A stretch of 5,134 bases of DNA. Source: Promethearchaeota archaeon. Its GTDB lineage: Archaea; Asgardarchaeota; Lokiarchaeia; Sigynarchaeales; SOKP01. The notes under the pieces were generated by a model. The model saw only the letters and a program-made list of their open reading frames with translations, had not been told where the DNA came from and did not search any database. The stretch covers positions 1 through 5,134 of the forward strand of contig JAEOTJ010000480.1 in NCBI GenBank assembly GCA_016839905.1. The letters run 5' to 3'. Positions 1-4,758 of the stretch are shown in pieces (position 1 is the first letter of the stretch; each line of letters opens with the position of its first letter). The position numbers were made by a program, and so were the translations under genes.

Positions 1-2
1 AA

Positions 3-209
3 TCCGGAAAACAATGGATTGAAGAGACACAAGAGAAGATCAAGGATTTCTCCAGCGATGCAATTAAGAAATTTATGGAATTCAGCGATGAAGCCCTTGA
101 AAAATTGAATCTGCACGAAAATGAAAGTGTAATTAAGGCAAAGGATTCAGTAGAGGATTTCCTAAAGCAAGCAGGATTATTGAAAGATGACCAAGAAGAT
201 GAATTTTAA
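3..209 (+). CDS. C-terminal fragment of an unrecognised acidic helical protein (5' end outside the window)
   Basis: One frame is open from the left edge to the TAA at 207-209 and gives 68 residues. The other two forward frames meet stops earlier. The sequence is rich in Lys, Glu and Asp with regularly spaced hydrophobic residues, so it should be mainly amphipathic alpha-helix. It ends in a strongly acidic tail (D-D-Q-E-D-E-F). I see no metal-binding motif, membrane segment or catalytic signature. An internal ATG exists, but the frame stays open to position 3, so this is most simply the end of a longer gene. I do not recognise the family and assign no function. Codon use is less AT-biased than the spacer that follows, which supports coding. 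Confidence 0.7.
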   Translation, partial: SGKQWIEETQEKIKDFSSDAIKKFMEFSDEALEKLNLHENESVIKAKDSVEDFLKQAGLLKDDQEDEF

Positions 210-345
210 TTTTTTATTGGTTTGTTTTTAATAGAAATTTGAAATTTACTCAATTTTTTACTTTAATTTTATATTTTTTATTTTAAAATCCTTTCTTTAT
301 ATGAAAATTGTTTTCCTTTTTAAATCACTTTTTTTTTGAATACTA
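210..345 (+). terminator. T-tract transcription end after the left-edge gene
   Basis: Directly after the TAA at 207-209 the plus strand carries repeated T runs, including one at 329-337, with no strong GC hairpin before them. Archaeal RNA polymerase commonly stops on such bare U-tracts, so this stretch is the likely end of the left-edge transcript. The rest of the spacer to 464 is nearly pure A/T, and I see no gene in it on either strand. Confidence 0.4.
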
Positions 346-419
346 AGTTTTAAATTACTTTAATTTATCCATATATTTGTCTATAATTGTTATAATATTA
401 AGATGAAATAAAAGTTTTT

Positions 420-435
420 TAACCAAAAATGGTTA
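420..435. repeat. Short perfect inverted repeat upstream of the zinc-finger gene
   Basis: TAACCA at 420-425 and TGGTTA at 430-435 are perfect reverse complements around an AAAA loop. The repeat lies about 30 bases before the putative TATA box at 465. It could be an operator for a dimeric regulator or a weak hairpin. In such AT-rich DNA a 6-bp repeat can occur by chance. Confidence 0.3.
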
Positions 436-464
436 TTAAATTATATTCAAAATTAATTTTTAAA

Positions 465-472
465 TTATAAAA
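465..472 (+). promoter_or_regulatory. Putative archaeal TATA box for the zinc-finger gene
   Basis: TTATAAAA lies 20-27 bases before the ATG at 492. Archaeal transcription normally starts about 25 bases downstream of the box, so the start would fall at or very near the ATG and the mRNA would be leaderless. This agrees with the lack of a convincing Shine-Dalgarno motif before 492. The surrounding DNA is so AT-rich that the match alone is weak evidence. Confidence 0.4.
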
Positions 473-491
473 AAAAATAAGTGGCTAAAAT

Positions 492-632
492 ATGTCTTTC
501 GGTAATGATGAAGTACAAAGGGAATGTCCTTACTGTGGAGTGCTCCTCTCAAAACCTTACTGGAAACATGTACAGAGCAAGCATTCAGAGGAATATGCTG
601 CGCGGGAAACTTGGGTCCAGCTCTATAATTAG
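492..632 (+). CDS. Small single C2H2 zinc-finger protein (N-terminal part as read from the DNA)
   Basis: Read conventionally, this ORF encodes 46 residues from ATG 492 to TAG 630. It contains one compact zinc site, Cys12-x2-Cys15-x10-His26-x4-His31 (C-P-Y-C ... W-K-H-V-Q-S-K-H), followed by an E-E-Y-A-A-R-E-T-W-V-Q-L-Y helix. Single-finger proteins of this type are common in archaea and are presumed to bind nucleic acid or protein; the partner here is unknown. The start is fixed by an in-frame TAA at 486-488 just upstream. The base composition is clearly less AT-rich than the flanking spacer. The ORF ends abruptly inside what looks like a helix. Sequence that reads as its continuation appears downstream in another frame, so 46 residues is probably not the natural length (see the composite entry at 492-810). 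Confidence 0.7.
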   Translation: MSFGNDEVQRECPYCGVLLSKPYWKHVQSKHSEEYAARETWVQLYN

Positions 633-660
633 AGAATTTGACATCTCGTCACTCTAGTAG
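627..660 (+). other. Insert 1: 34-nt hairpin segment inside the zinc-finger gene
   Basis: This segment separates the Tyr codon at 624-626 from the Lys codon at 661. Bases 628-634 pair with 652-658 (7 bp, one G-U). After a 4-nt left bulge (635-638), 639-642 pair with 648-651 around the 5-nt loop ATCTC. It carries TAG at 630-632 in the upstream frame and two TAG codons at 655-660 in the downstream frame, so it blocks ordinary reading from either side. The exact edges are ambiguous by two bases because AA occurs at both junctions. Confidence 0.45.
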
Positions 661-678
661 AAAGATTACGCTGGCATG

Positions 679-714
679 AATGATGTGGAAATCCCACACC
701 ATTGTTAAGGGATG
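679..714 (+). other. Insert 2: 30-36 nt hairpin segment inside the zinc-finger gene
   Basis: This segment separates the Met codon at 676-678 from the continuing frame at 712 or 715. Bases 679-688 pair with 694-703, nine pairs with one A-C mismatch (683/699), around the 5-nt loop AAATC. It ends in an in-frame TAA (706-708) just before GGG ATG. ATG occurs at both edges (676-678 and 712-714), a 3-nt direct repeat. Its length is a multiple of three, so the frame is kept but the stop is introduced. Confidence 0.45.
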
Positions 715-732
715 GACAAAACTATTTGTCTA
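713..732 (+). other. Short stem-loop just after insert 2
   Basis: TGGACAAA (713-720) pairs with TTTGTCTA (725-732) over 8 bp with one G-U, loop ACTA. It begins at the ATG where the C-terminal coding piece resumes, and it lies inside coding sequence. It may be chance, or part of an RNA structure together with the two insert hairpins. Confidence 0.4.
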
Positions 733-815
733 ATGGTAATCGGAGAGCTGTTCAATGCAACAAGTGATGATATAGAGTCCTTCTTAAAATCAAAAGGAGT
801 TATTGAATAAATCTA

Positions 816-840
816 ATTTTTATTTTTTTTCTCTTATTTT
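816..840 (+). terminator. T-tract terminator after the zinc-finger gene
   Basis: Six bases after the TAA at 808-810 the plus strand runs into T-rich sequence with an eight-T run at 823-830 followed by CTCTTATTTT. This fits archaeal U-tract termination. Its position right after the TAA of the C-terminal piece supports 810 as the true end of the transcribed gene. Confidence 0.45.
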
Positions 841-920
841 AATAATAAATCTAAAAATCAGTGAGTGTTTTATTCTTAGGGAAAATTATAATATGATTAT
901 TGAATTTAAATAAACACATA

Positions 921-960
921 TTAAAAAAAGTAAATAATTCAAAAAGAAAAAAAATTAAAA
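921..960 (-). terminator. T-tract terminator after the dehydrogenase gene
   Basis: On the minus strand, 25 bases past the dehydrogenase stop (985-987), several long T runs follow each other (seen on the plus strand as A runs around 923-929 and 941-954). There is no strong hairpin. This fits a U-tract stop facing the convergent zinc-finger terminator. Confidence 0.4.
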
Positions 961-984
961 GATTGTTCAATACTTAATTTGGTT

Positions 985-2157
985 TTATTTCATATCGACC
1001 CATTTACCGCTCTTTAGCAATTCACAAGGTTTTAAATATTCCTTACCTGTTAGTTCTACTACTTCATTCAAAACTTCCACTTGCTTCGCGGAGGTATTCA
1101 CACTTAGGCCCATCGGTCCAGGTATGTTCAGCCCTGCCATCATTACATCATCGATAATTTTCCAACTAGTAGTAATTCCTTCCTCTAATACTCGGCATCC
1201 TTCATTTAACATTATTGCGAGGGGATATTTCAATTTATAAATGCGAGCTTTGCCTGCAGCTTTATTACGCTGTGGTCTCCCTTTAGACCAGTCATGAAAC
1301 CCTTTCCCTGTCTTTGCCCCTAAATTACCTTCTTCGTAAAACTTAGTTATCGTTTTTCCTGGAGCAAAATCAGGAGAAAGTGTTTTAACATTATAATTTG
1401 CAATATGGTATACCGTATCGATTCCAACATAATCGATTAGTACTGTCATTGGCATGGGACCACCTCTAGAATCATTATCTAATTGTTCCCAAGTCTTTCC
1501 TTGTTCGGCACATAGGTCATAGACATAATTTGAATAGATTCCCACGGGTGCACTCACTCTATTGCAGATAAATCCAGGTCGATCTTTTAAAACCTTTGCA
1601 ATATATCTTTTCCCCCTTAAACAGGGCAATTTATTCGAAAATTCAATGCCCGATTCAATGCTTTCATCAGAACTATCCTCGCTATAGATTATTTCAATCA
1701 ATCTCATTAAAGGTACAGGATTAAAGAAATGCATTCCAATACATTTATCTGGCCTTCCTGAATCTTTTCCAATCTCAGTAATACTCATTGTAGAAGTGTT
1801 TGAGGCAAGGATACAGTGCTCTGGTGCATTATCTCCACAGGTTTTAAAGACTTGTTTCTTTATATCTATTTTTTCAACAACTGCTTCAATCATTATGTCG
1901 GCATCTTTCATAGCAGATGCAATGTCAATCGATTTTTTACATTTTGTCATAAAATCTGCAGCAGTCTTACCTTCGCTTAAGCTTCCCTTAGCTTCAAGTT
2001 TTTTCATACCTTCTTCTACTTTAGACCATGCCTTATCAACAAATTCATCTTTAATATCAACCATGGTAACGTTAAAACCGCCCATTAATGCAACTTGGGC
2101 GACTCCATTTCCCATTTGGCCAACACCAATTACAACTACATTCTTTATATCAACCAT
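985..2157 (-). CDS. 3-hydroxyacyl-CoA dehydrogenase, NAD-dependent, two C-terminal domains
   Basis: The enzyme oxidises (S)-3-hydroxyacyl-CoA to 3-oxoacyl-CoA with NAD+ in the cytosol, as in beta-oxidation, or runs in reverse in short-chain acyl-CoA synthesis. The 390-residue protein starts with a Rossmann fold: G11-x-G13-x-x-G16 (I-G-V-G-Q-M-G), with D34 at the end of strand 2 as the usual NAD-ribose ligand, which favours NAD over NADP. The family catalytic residues are present: S119 in S-N-T-S, H143 in H-F-F-N-P-V-P, E155 in L-I-E-I-I and N199 in P-G-F-I-C-N-R. A first C-terminal domain covers about 192-292 and ends in K-T-G-K-G-F-H-D-W. A second, shorter copy follows at about 308-385, which makes the protein longer than the roughly 280 residues of single-domain Hbd enzymes. 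No enoyl-CoA hydratase domain is fused, unlike some archaeal homologues. No thiolase or hydratase gene is adjacent. Chain-length preference cannot be read from the sequence. Confidence 0.95.
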   Translation of the reverse strand: MVDIKNVVVIGVGQMGNGVAQVALMGGFNVTMVDIKDEFVDKAWSKVEEGMKKLEAKGSLSEGKTAADFMTKCKKSIDIASAMKDADIMIEAVVEKIDIKKQVFKTCGDNAPEHCILASNTSTMSITEIGKDSGRPDKCIGMHFFNPVPLMRLIEIIYSEDSSDESIESGIEFSNKLPCLRGKRYIAKVLKDRPGFICNRVSAPVGIYSNYVYDLCAEQGKTWEQLDNDSRGGPMPMTVLIDYVGIDTVYHIANYNVKTLSPDFAPGKTITKFYEEGNLGAKTGKGFHDWSKGRPQRNKAAGKARIYKLKYPLAIMLNEGCRVLEEGITTSWKIIDDVMMAGLNIPGPMGLSVNTSAKQVEVLNEVVELTGKEYLKPCELLKSGKWVDMK

Positions 2158-2199
2158 TTTACTTTTTCAACCACTTATTAAATTTTATTTTTCAATAGA

Positions 2200-2209
2200 T
2201 ATATTAAAT
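2200..2209 (-). promoter_or_regulatory. Putative TATA box for the dehydrogenase gene
   Basis: On the minus strand TTTAATATAT lies 43-52 bases before the ATG at 2157. With the usual archaeal spacing the transcript would start near 2180, giving a leader of about 20 bases. No clear Shine-Dalgarno motif precedes the ATG. Other A/T stretches nearby are possible alternatives. Confidence 0.3.
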
Positions 2210-2240
2210 TTTTACTCTAAATTAATATTATAATCTTTAA

Positions 2241-2298
2241 TGCTATTTTATTCATTTGAAAAAAAGTCAATATATGAATAGGGAATAAGGATTTTAAA
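2241..2298 (+). promoter_or_regulatory. Putative promoter and ribosome binding site of the longin-like gene
   Basis: An in-frame TGA at 2275-2277 limits the start of the next gene, and the only usual start codon before the conserved body is TTG 2299-2301. AAGGA at 2287-2291 sits 7 bases before it, a reasonable weak Shine-Dalgarno site that supports this start. Two TATA-like stretches are possible: around 2243-2252, giving a short leader that includes the AAGGA, or around 2269-2276, giving a leaderless TTG message. The first fits better. The 2158-2298 spacer is shared with the divergent dehydrogenase gene. Confidence 0.35.
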
Positions 2299-2733
2299 TT
2301 GAGGGAACTCTTAGAAATAGGATTTGTTTTTAGAGGTTTTATCTTAATAAATCATTCATTTAAAGAATTACCGGGATTAGAAAAGAAAAAAGTTGATGCC
2401 CATTTAGATCCCCGGGGTTCCTTCATTTCGGCTATTAACTCATTTGCTCAAACTGCATTTGAAAATAATTTTTTGGAATATTTAGAGTCAGGTAATTTAT
2501 TATTTATTTTTAAATTTGGCGAAGTTAAGTCGAAAGATAGTACCGTGAATGAGCCAATAATTATTTATGGTTTAGTTGAAAAGACAAAAAGAAATTCAGA
2601 TAAGCTCGTTAAAGCTTTTTTAAAGAGAGCGCAGCCAATTTTAGACTCATTTATTAAGACCTATTATGATAAAGATTTTACTGAAGTCAATCAATTCATG
2701 CCTTTCAAACAAAATATTCTTGATTATTTTTAG
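2299..2733 (+). CDS. Small longin-like domain protein (putative), TTG start
   Basis: The protein has 144 residues, no signal peptide and no membrane segment, so it should be cytosolic. The predicted order of elements is strands (about 6-20, G-F-V-F-R-G-F-I-L-I-N), a helix (about 39-55, R-G-S-F-I-S-A-I-N-S-F), two strands (about 57-74), another strand (about 86-94, P-I-I-I-Y-G-L-V-E) and a long C-terminal helix (about 100-122). This beta-beta-alpha-beta-beta-beta-alpha order is that of longin and related roadblock-like folds, which are abundant in Asgard archaea and in eukaryotes act in small-GTPase and trafficking complexes. The fold call comes from pattern reading, not from a diagnostic motif, so the family is tentative and no partner can be named. 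The next in-frame ATG is near the C-terminus, so TTG 2299 with AAGGA upstream is the best start. It is convergent with the propeller gene, with only 27 bases between their stops. Confidence 0.6.
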   Translation: MRELLEIGFVFRGFILINHSFKELPGLEKKKVDAHLDPRGSFISAINSFAQTAFENNFLEYLESGNLLFIFKFGEVKSKDSTVNEPIIIYGLVEKTKRNSDKLVKAFLKRAQPILDSFIKTYYDKDFTEVNQFMPFKQNILDYF

Positions 2734-2734
2734 G

Positions 2735-2747
2735 AAATAAAAAATAA
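2735..2747 (-). terminator. T-tract terminator after the propeller/winged-helix gene
   Basis: On the minus strand the sequence 14 bases past the stop at 2761-2763 reads TTTATTTTTTATTT, a U-tract suited to archaeal termination. It lies in the 27-base gap between two convergent genes. Confidence 0.35.
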
Positions 2748-2760
2748 ACTTGTCTCTAAT

Positions 2761-4623
2761 TTAACTTAGGCTCCATCCACGAGGCGCGCTTCTGGAATAT
2801 TTTATTTTATTGCTGTTTTTTAAGATTTCTATTTGCTTTTCAACATTTTTTTGATTAAAACCTAAGGAAACTATCCCCTTAACAAATTCTGCCTTTGTGG
2901 ATACAATTTTTTTTTCTTTAAGAAAATTGATAATACTTTCTTCTAATTTAGAGCTATCAACCGCTTCAATGCTTACTTCTGCGGCTTTAATTGGTTCTTT
3001 TACAGGAGCTTCTGAACTTAAACTCCAACCTCTTGGAGCAGATCTTGAATATTGGATAATTCCTTGATCTTTCAATAAAGTAATTTCTTTTTCAACTTTC
3101 AGTTTAGTATGACCCTTTTCAACGATTCCATTAATGAAATTTCCTTTAGTGGATATTAGTTTTTTCTCTTTTAAGAAATTTAAAATTACTTCTTTCAATG
3201 ATTCTTCACTGCGGATTTTTGCTTCCAGAACCTTAGAGACAGGTTCTTTTTCAATAATCTCCGTACTAGGTGTAGGAATAGCCGGGATTTTTTCTACCAA
3301 GATGCCTTCCTCGACTTTAATCTTTTCTATGGTCTCGTCTCCTGCTAAAAACCAAGCAGGGATATTAATATTATCACAAGAAATTATTTTTTCGCTTTTC
3401 ATTGCTTCTAATTCTTCATCAATTTGTTCTTGAGTGTAACCAAAATTAATTAATTCTTGCGTTATAAGATTAATATTAACAAAAACCTTGTTTTCATTGA
3501 ATATTTTTGTTATAAATTCTCTTAAATTAGTAGGGACAGCCTCAGGTTTTGTATCTGATTCGATAATTGGAATTTCAGGTTTTTTAAATCGCGTTGGAAT
3601 TTCAAGGATTGGTTTTTGACCCCATTCAAAATCATAAATACTTCTTATTATACGGTCATATCCTCCATATACCATATTTTTAAGGCCTTTTTCCTCATCT
3701 TTCATTATAGAAACGTGCTTAATTGAAGTTTTCCCTTTTGTCTTCCATTTTAAGTTAAATTCTTTTGAGTTCATCTCTATATTATGATAAATTCTTAAGG
3801 ATCCATTCGCACACCCTGCAACTATCTCATTTGCTTTATCCCCATCAATGTCATCTATCAGTAAAGATATGGGACGACTATCTTCAACATAAATATATTT
3901 TACTCTTTTTCCTTCCCCATCTAAAATTTTGATATAACCTTCCTCAGTACCAATGACGATTTCATTATATCCATCATTGGTTACATCTCCTATTTTAATA
4001 TCGTTAATTTGAGCATACATGTTGCGTTGCCAAAGAATATCTATCTCATTATCTTTTATTTGCATACATTGAAGAAGACCGTTTTTAGTCCCTATAAATA
4101 AGCCCATAATTGGAGTGGTATATTTTGGGAGCTTAAGAAAACCTATAGTACAGGCCATTACCCAAGAATCATAATAAAGAGTAATATCTGGTTGTTTAGA
4201 CTGAATATTTTTAAAAATTTTAAGAGTTTTATCTTCTCCTCCAAAAATGAATTCAAGATTACCATCTCTAAATAAATCACCCGCAATGCAACAATTTACT
4301 TTTCCGTTGGATTTATAGTGCATTATACCCATCAATTTATTAGTCTCTTGGTTCACATTTAAAACCAAAAAACTTCCATCGCCAGCACCAACTAAAATTT
4401 CATCCCTATTATCTTTGTCTATATCAGCACTATGGCTACATCGAACCCAACCGTCGAATTCTATATCATCGATGATTGTTAGATCATTATCCATTAAGTA
4501 AAGCTTTTTATCATGCCCTCCAAAAACAATATATGATTTATCACCGCACTTTAAAGTCGAGCAGGTCATTAAAGCGGTAGGGCTTTCATATTGCCAATTC
4601 TGATGAAATCTTTTCATTAACAT
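2761..4623 (-). CDS. Seven-bladed FG-GAP/VCBS-like beta-propeller protein with three C-terminal winged-helix domains
   Basis: The 620-residue protein has no signal peptide or membrane segment and is probably cytosolic. Residues 1-335 hold seven repeats of the type x-E-I-x-x-G-x-x-x-G-x-(L/I)-x-(I/V): around 31-45, 74-90, 123-139, 172-189, 220-236, 265-281 and 314-332. Acidic calcium-type loops precede several of them (D67-I-D-K-D71, D213-V-T-N-D217, D258-I-D-G-D262). This is an FG-GAP/VCBS-like propeller. A Pro-rich linker leads to a winged-helix-like domain at about 366-426 ending P-A-W-F-L, then a Pro/Glu linker, then two closely related winged-helix domains (476-536 and 560-620) that both end Y-S-R-S-A-P-R-G-W-S-L-S. 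Propellers usually bind proteins; winged helices bind DNA, RNA or protein. The function is unknown. The start may be Met1 (4623) or Met3 (4617); an in-frame TGA lies just upstream. AAGGA at 4639-4643 is a distant ribosome site. Confidence 0.85.
   Translation of the reverse strand: MLMKRFHQNWQYESPTALMTCSTLKCGDKSYIVFGGHDKKLYLMDNDLTIIDDIEFDGWVRCSHSADIDKDNRDEILVGAGDGSFLVLNVNQETNKLMGIMHYKSNGKVNCCIAGDLFRDGNLEFIFGGEDKTLKIFKNIQSKQPDITLYYDSWVMACTIGFLKLPKYTTPIMGLFIGTKNGLLQCMQIKDNEIDILWQRNMYAQINDIKIGDVTNDGYNEIVIGTEEGYIKILDGEGKRVKYIYVEDSRPISLLIDDIDGDKANEIVAGCANGSLRIYHNIEMNSKEFNLKWKTKGKTSIKHVSIMKDEEKGLKNMVYGGYDRIIRSIYDFEWGQKPILEIPTRFKKPEIPIIESDTKPEAVPTNLREFITKIFNENKVFVNINLITQELINFGYTQEQIDEELEAMKSEKIISCDNINIPAWFLAGDETIEKIKVEEGILVEKIPAIPTPSTEIIEKEPVSKVLEAKIRSEESLKEVILNFLKEKKLISTKGNFINGIVEKGHTKLKVEKEITLLKDQGIIQYSRSAPRGWSLSSEAPVKEPIKAAEVSIEAVDSSKLEESIINFLKEKKIVSTKAEFVKGIVSLGFNQKNVEKQIEILKNSNKIKYSRSAPRGWSLS
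2764..3198 (-). repeat. Tandem duplicated winged-helix coding units (2764-2946 and 3016-3198)
   Basis: The last two winged-helix domains of the propeller protein align over 61 residues without a gap (476-536 against 560-620), with 37 identical positions by my count, and are separated by a 23-residue linker. The last 12 residues are identical, yet 8 of those 12 codons differ by synonymous changes. The duplication is therefore old and the tail is held by selection on the protein. Confidence 0.85.
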
Positions 4624-4668
4624 TAATCATTCACATTTCCTTAGAAATTCCGTTGAAATACAATTATG

Positions 4669-4676
4669 ATTTATAA
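4669..4676 (-). promoter_or_regulatory. Putative TATA box for the propeller/winged-helix gene
   Basis: TTATAAAT on the minus strand lies about 46-53 bases before ATG 4623. Normal archaeal spacing would start the transcript near 4647, leaving a leader of about 24 bases that contains AAGGA (4639-4643). This suggests a separate promoter and not read-through from the membrane-protein gene, whose stop is 135 bases upstream. Confidence 0.4.
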
Positions 4677-4742
4677 TTTAATAGAGTAATTAATATATTT
4701 AAATTAAGACTTCAAAAATATTTCTCAAATAACAAAAGAATG

Positions 4743-4755
4743 TAAAATAAAAAAA
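4743..4755 (-). terminator. T-tract terminator after the membrane-protein gene
   Basis: Just past the stop at 4759-4761 the minus strand has a seven-T run (4749-4755) followed by ATTTTA. This is a likely U-tract stop separating this gene from the propeller gene. Confidence 0.35.
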
Positions 4756-4758
4756 TTT

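Larger units (their letters stand above)
492..810 (+). pseudogene. Interrupted zinc-finger gene: three coding pieces separated by two hairpin segments
   Basis: Three coding-like pieces lie in order: 492-626 (zinc finger, ending W-V-Q-L-Y), 661-678 (K-D-Y-A-G-M) and 712-810 (M-D-K-T-I-C-L-M-V-I-G-E-L-F-N-A-T-S, then D-D-I-E-S-F-L-K-S-K-G-V-I-E and TAA). The first is in frame 3; the other two share frame 1. Skipping 627-660 (34 nt) and 679-714 (36 nt, or 679-708, 30 nt) gives one continuous protein of 82-84 residues with a finger and a helical C-terminal domain. The last piece reads as a typical small folded helical segment and is preceded by an in-frame TAA at 706-708. Seen directly: the frames, the stops and the hairpins. 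Inferred: that the pieces were or are one protein. Possible explanations are a pseudogene, unusual introns, ribosome bypassing, or a separate 32-residue ORF at 712. The pseudogene label is conservative. Confidence 0.5.

Noticed and set aside
630..632. TAG read as pyrrolysine to extend the zinc-finger protein
   Set aside because: The same frame meets a TGA at 639-641, only two codons later, so decoding TAG would not extend the protein.
617..720. Canonical archaeal bulge-helix-bulge introns at the two inserts
   Set aside because: For insert 1 only a relaxed form can be drawn (627-630 with 664-667, 3-nt bulges at 624-626 and 661-663). The standard cut would join to a TAA codon, and the inner helix does not continue. 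For insert 2 no 4-bp central helix fits any cut that avoids the TAA at 706-708.
764..770. GTGATGA matching a C/D-box RNA box C
   Set aside because: No CTGA box D follows at a usable distance, and the motif lies within the likely coding piece.
636..800. A zinc-ribbon or transposase-like reading (C-G-N-P-T-P ... R-A-V-Q-C-N-K) in the frame of 492 past its stop
   Set aside because: It is interrupted by several TGA codons, lacks two of the four expected cysteines, and overlaps the much better coding piece at 712-810 in another frame. It is best seen as an out-of-frame shadow.
1796..2233. Plus-strand open frame opposite the dehydrogenase
   Set aside because: It lies almost wholly antisense to a clearly coding gene with intact catalytic motifs and resembles no protein family.
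3134..3433. Plus-strand open frame opposite the propeller/winged-helix gene
   Set aside because: It is antisense to the conserved winged-helix region and its composition is that expected of a complementary shadow.
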